Under the pieces are notes generated by a model. The model was given only the letters and a program-made list of their open reading frames with translations, searched no databases and was not told the origin of the DNA. Source: MED-G20 sp038108155 (GTDB lineage Bacteria > Bacteroidota > Bacteroidia > Flavobacteriales_D > Parvicellaceae). From it: 34,828 bases of DNA. Below, in pieces: positions 32,487-34,828 of this stretch. The number at the start of each line of letters is the position of its first letter. Position 1 is the first letter of the stretch. Made by a program: the position numbers and the translations under genes. The stretch lies in contig JAYNHP010000019.1 of assembly GCA_038108155.1 (NCBI GenBank), positions 1-34,828 of the forward strand, given 5' to 3'.

Positions 32487-33792
32487 CAATTTTATTAAAT
32501 TTTATAAGAAGAGACATCCCTCTATAAATCATCCATAGAGTAAGGGCAATCCAAATTGTAATTAATTCTGGAATAAATAAGTCAAGAAAATATATTGTAG
32601 GAATGAAGAAGAAAAATGTTCCTATTATAAGCGTATTTCTAAGATCTACAGCTCTTCCAAGACCTTTAAAAATCCCATCAAAAGTAAATGCAATAGAATT
32701 AAATGGCTGTGCTATAATTACCATCCAAAAAATGCTTTTGAAAATTATATTAACATTTTCTTCAGGATTAAAAAATTTACCGATATATGGATATAAAATG
32801 GTGTATATAGTCATTAAAATAATAGCTATTTTAATATTTATTTTTAATAAATTCTTTCCTAATAGTTGAAGTTTTATTTTGTTTTTTTCTCCCATAAATT
32901 TTCCTGCAAGAGCATTACCTGCATTTGAATAACCATCAATAAAGAAAGCACTAAATATCCAAATATTATAAGCGATAGTATATGCAGCTAGAGAACTACT
33001 TCCGTAACTATTGGCATATCTGTTGGAGATCAGAAATACTAGATTTAAAACCATTGTTCTAACAAACATATTGAAGAAAATTTGGAGCATTTCCTTAAAA
33101 AATGGACTTATTTTAATATCTATTTTAAAATTGAACGGGGTTTTTCTTAAATAAAATACTCCGCAAAGAACAACCATTAATAATTGGGAGTAAACCGATG
33201 CCCAGGCTGCACCTTTAACACCCATGGGAGAAACTAGATGCTCTATCCCTAATACCAAAACAAGATCTAGGACAATATTGCTAAATCCACCTATTAAACT
33301 TATATACATTGCCCAGGAGGTATTTTGAAAACCTCGAAAAACTCCAAAAAACAAAGCAATGGAAAGACTAATAGGTAATCCATAACTTCTAATTATAAAA
33401 TACTCTTTAGAGTAATTGAAAGTATTTGTATCTATTTCACCATATACTAAATTTGCTAGGTAGTTATAGTTGGTAATTAGTAAAATAGATAATATTAATC
33501 CAGTAAAAAAAGTCAATAAAAGAGTTTGAGGAACTAATGATTTAATAATTTCTATCTTATTTGCTCCAAATTGTCTGCTTATAATAGCTGATAGTGAGGT
33601 TCTCATTTGAGCAAATCCCCATACTAATGTTGCAATTAGTCCTGCAGCTAGACCAACACCACCTTGAGCAATGGTTGAGTCTTCACCAATTTGACCTATA
33701 ATAGCGGTATCTACTAGTCCAATAAGAGGTTCAGTGATGTTGTAAAGAATTGCTGGAATAGCTAAAGAATTTATTTCTTTTTTATTCAGCAT
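32476..33792 (-). CDS. MATE-family efflux transporter (DinF-like)
   Basis: Multidrug and toxin extrusion transporter of about 12 membrane helices in two bundles, 438 residues. MATE landmarks: NITEPLIGLVDTAIIGQIG at the start, QMRTSLSAIISRQFGANK in helix 2 region, and FRGFQNTSWAMYISLIGG. DinF-type by resemblance. Its ATG follows the MBL-fold gene stop directly (TAAATG), so it is the third gene of a folP-MBL-MATE unit. Substrate unknown. Confidence 0.92.
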   Translation of the reverse strand: MLNKKEINSLAIPAILYNITEPLIGLVDTAIIGQIGEDSTIAQGGVGLAAGLIATLVWGFAQMRTSLSAIISRQFGANKIEIIKSLVPQTLLLTFFTGLILSILLITNYNYLANLVYGEIDTNTFNYSKEYFIIRSYGLPISLSIALFFGVFRGFQNTSWAMYISLIGGFSNIVLDLVLVLGIEHLVSPMGVKGAAWASVYSQLLMVVLCGVFYLRKTPFNFKIDIKISPFFKEMLQIFFNMFVRTMVLNLVFLISNRYANSYGSSSLAAYTIAYNIWIFSAFFIDGYSNAGNALAGKFMGEKNKIKLQLLGKNLLKINIKIAIILMTIYTILYPYIGKFFNPEENVNIIFKSIFWMVIIAQPFNSIAFTFDGIFKGLGRAVDLRNTLIIGTFFFFIPTIYFLDLFIPELITIWIALTLWMIYRGMSLLIKFNKIVNS

Positions 33793-34650
33793 TTAAAGAA
33801 AATCGGAAAGTGGGTGAGTAGATTTTAGTCGTATTCCTTTTTCTGTTGATTGTAGTTTGCAGCTTTCGTTTATAGAATCGTGCTGTAGATAAAGTAAATA
33901 GTCGTTTTTTAAAGCAAGTTCTAAAAAAATAGATTTTTCCTCAAGGGTTTTAAGTGGTCTAGTGTCATAACCCATGACGTAAGGAAGTGGTATATGTCCA
34001 ATGCTTGGTAATAAATCTGCCATGAATGCTATTTTTTGTCCGTTGTAGTTAATTATAGGAATCATTTGACTCTCAGTATGACCATCTGCGAAAAAAACAT
34101 CTATATTTTGAAATATATCTTTAGTTAATTGACCCTTCTTTTCAATAAACTTTAATTGTCCACTCTCTTCAATTGGAGATATATTATTTCTCAAAAAAGA
34201 TGCTTTTTCTCTGGAGTTGGGTTTTATTGCCCAGTTCCAGTGATTTTTATTACTCCAATAAGTAGCATTTTTAAAAACAGGTTCTAAAATTTTTCTATCG
34301 TTGTTTTTCCATTTTACAGCTCCACCACAGTGATCAAAGTGTAAATGGGTTAGAATTACATCTGTTACATCATCTAAAGAATACCCAGATTTTATAATAG
34401 AACTTTTTAAGCTGTCATCACCGTGAAGGTGGTAGTGGCTAAAAAATTTATCTGTCTGTTTATTGCCAATTCCAGTATCAATTAATATTAATTTATCTCC
34501 ATCTTCAATAATTAAGCTACGCATAGCCCATGTACACAGATTATTTTTATCTGGAACATTAGTTTTAATCCATAATTTTTTTGGTACAACTCCAAACATT
34601 GCACCTCCATCTAATTTAAAGTAACCAGTATTTACAACAGAAAGTTTCAT
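33793..34650 (-). CDS. MBL-fold metallo-hydrolase
   Basis: Metallo-beta-lactamase-fold hydrolase, 285 residues, no signal peptide, so probably cytoplasmic. The zinc motif HLHFDH is at 102-107, with a further His in FADGHTESQM and Asp in AFMADLLPS as likely ligands and a conserved H in LQHDS. Family resembles quorum-quenching lactonase-like and related glyoxalase/organophosphate hydrolases; substrate cannot be named. The ATG follows the folP stop directly (TAAATG). Confidence 0.88.
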   Translation of the reverse strand: MKLSVVNTGYFKLDGGAMFGVVPKKLWIKTNVPDKNNLCTWAMRSLIIEDGDKLILIDTGIGNKQTDKFFSHYHLHGDDSLKSSIIKSGYSLDDVTDVILTHLHFDHCGGAVKWKNNDRKILEPVFKNATYWSNKNHWNWAIKPNSREKASFLRNNISPIEESGQLKFIEKKGQLTKDIFQNIDVFFADGHTESQMIPIINYNGQKIAFMADLLPSIGHIPLPYVMGYDTRPLKTLEEKSIFLELALKNDYLLYLQHDSINESCKLQSTEKGIRLKSTHPLSDFL

Positions 34651-34828
34651 TTAATTGCTATTAATTTCCTCACTTAAATATATACATTCCATAGCTTGTT
34701 TCACATCGTGAACTCTTAATATTTTAGCGCCTTTAGAAAGTGCAAACATGTTTAAAGCTGTAGTTCCGTTTATAGATTCTAATTTATTGATTTTTAATGT
34801 TTTATAAATCATAGACTTTCTACTTATT
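34651..34828 (-). CDS. folP: Dihydropteroate synthase, C-terminal fragment
   Basis: The window ends inside this gene; the last 59 or so codons are present. They read SRKSMIYKTLKIN..., then NGTTALNMFALSKGAKILRV and HDVKQAMECIYL before TAA (34653-34651). The SRK motif, the TTALNMFAL helix and RVHDV are typical of the dihydropteroate synthase C-terminus. The enzyme joins pterin pyrophosphate and p-aminobenzoate in folate synthesis. The start lies beyond the window. Too short a fragment for a listed frame, but unmistakable. Confidence 0.9.
   Translation of the reverse strand, partial: ISRKSMIYKTLKINKLESINGTTALNMFALSKGAKILRVHDVKQAMECIYLSEEINSN

Noticed and set aside
1..34828. CRISPR array, tRNA, rRNA, insertion sequence or prophage
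   Set aside because: No spaced direct repeats, cloverleaf-like segments, transposase or phage genes were recognised by eye; a covariance-model scan could still find a tRNA I missed.

Overview
The window looks like a chromosomal segment of a marine Bacteroidota bacterium, most likely Flavobacteriales. The base composition is strongly A/T-rich and recognisable Shine-Dalgarno sequences are essentially absent. Several promoters fit the Bacteroidota TTG / TAnnTTTG pattern. Five proteins end in type IX secretion (T9SS) type A sorting domains, and a T9SS plug protein is encoded. A complete Na+-translocating NADH:quinone reductase (Nqr) operon and a crtD-cruF carotenoid pair fit a sodium-dependent, pigmented marine organism. 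A run of ten Ns inside one gene marks a scaffold gap, so this is probably a draft or metagenome assembly.

Layout. (1) 1-4506, plus strand: a tightly overlapping DNA-repair cluster of ATP-dependent DNA ligase (5'-truncated by the window edge), Lhr-type DEXH helicase and PdeM-type metallophosphoesterase. (2) 4768-6830, plus: a small unknown membrane-anchored acidic protein and a SulP anion transporter. (3) 6924-12107, minus: a four-gene vitamin B12 capture operon. It holds a BtuB-like TonB-dependent receptor, a DUF4465 T9SS cargo protein, a second T9SS cargo protein and a BtuG-like beta-propeller lipoprotein. It is preceded by a textbook cobalamin riboswitch and a matching promoter. (4) 12271-16810, plus: a 954-residue secreted FG-GAP/SprB-repeat protein overlapping a gamma-glutamyltransferase lipoprotein. 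(5) 16873-20046, plus: carotenoid genes crtD and cruF and a DAO-family flavoprotein, each overlapping the next. (6) 20043-21392, minus: the T9SS plug protein (DUF5103), divergent from (7) 21493-28525, plus: nqrABCDEF and apbE, whose product attaches FMN to NqrB and NqrC. (8) 28522-28923, minus: two small membrane proteins. (9) 28996-32486, plus: mazG and two T9SS-sorted surface proteins. (10) 32476-34828, minus: the end of folP, an MBL-fold hydrolase and a MATE transporter, joined by TAAATG junctions.

How they work together: the operon at 6924-11797 probably forms a B12-responsive surface capture machine in which two components reach the surface by T9SS rather than as lipoproteins. The Nqr-ApbE set makes and matures the respiratory sodium pump, and shares a compact palindromic promoter region with the T9SS plug gene.

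No CRISPR array, tRNA, rRNA, insertion sequence or prophage was recognised. The most distinctive content is the riboswitch-controlled B12 locus with T9SS cargo. I did not find clear evidence of an entirely undescribed defence or mobile system.
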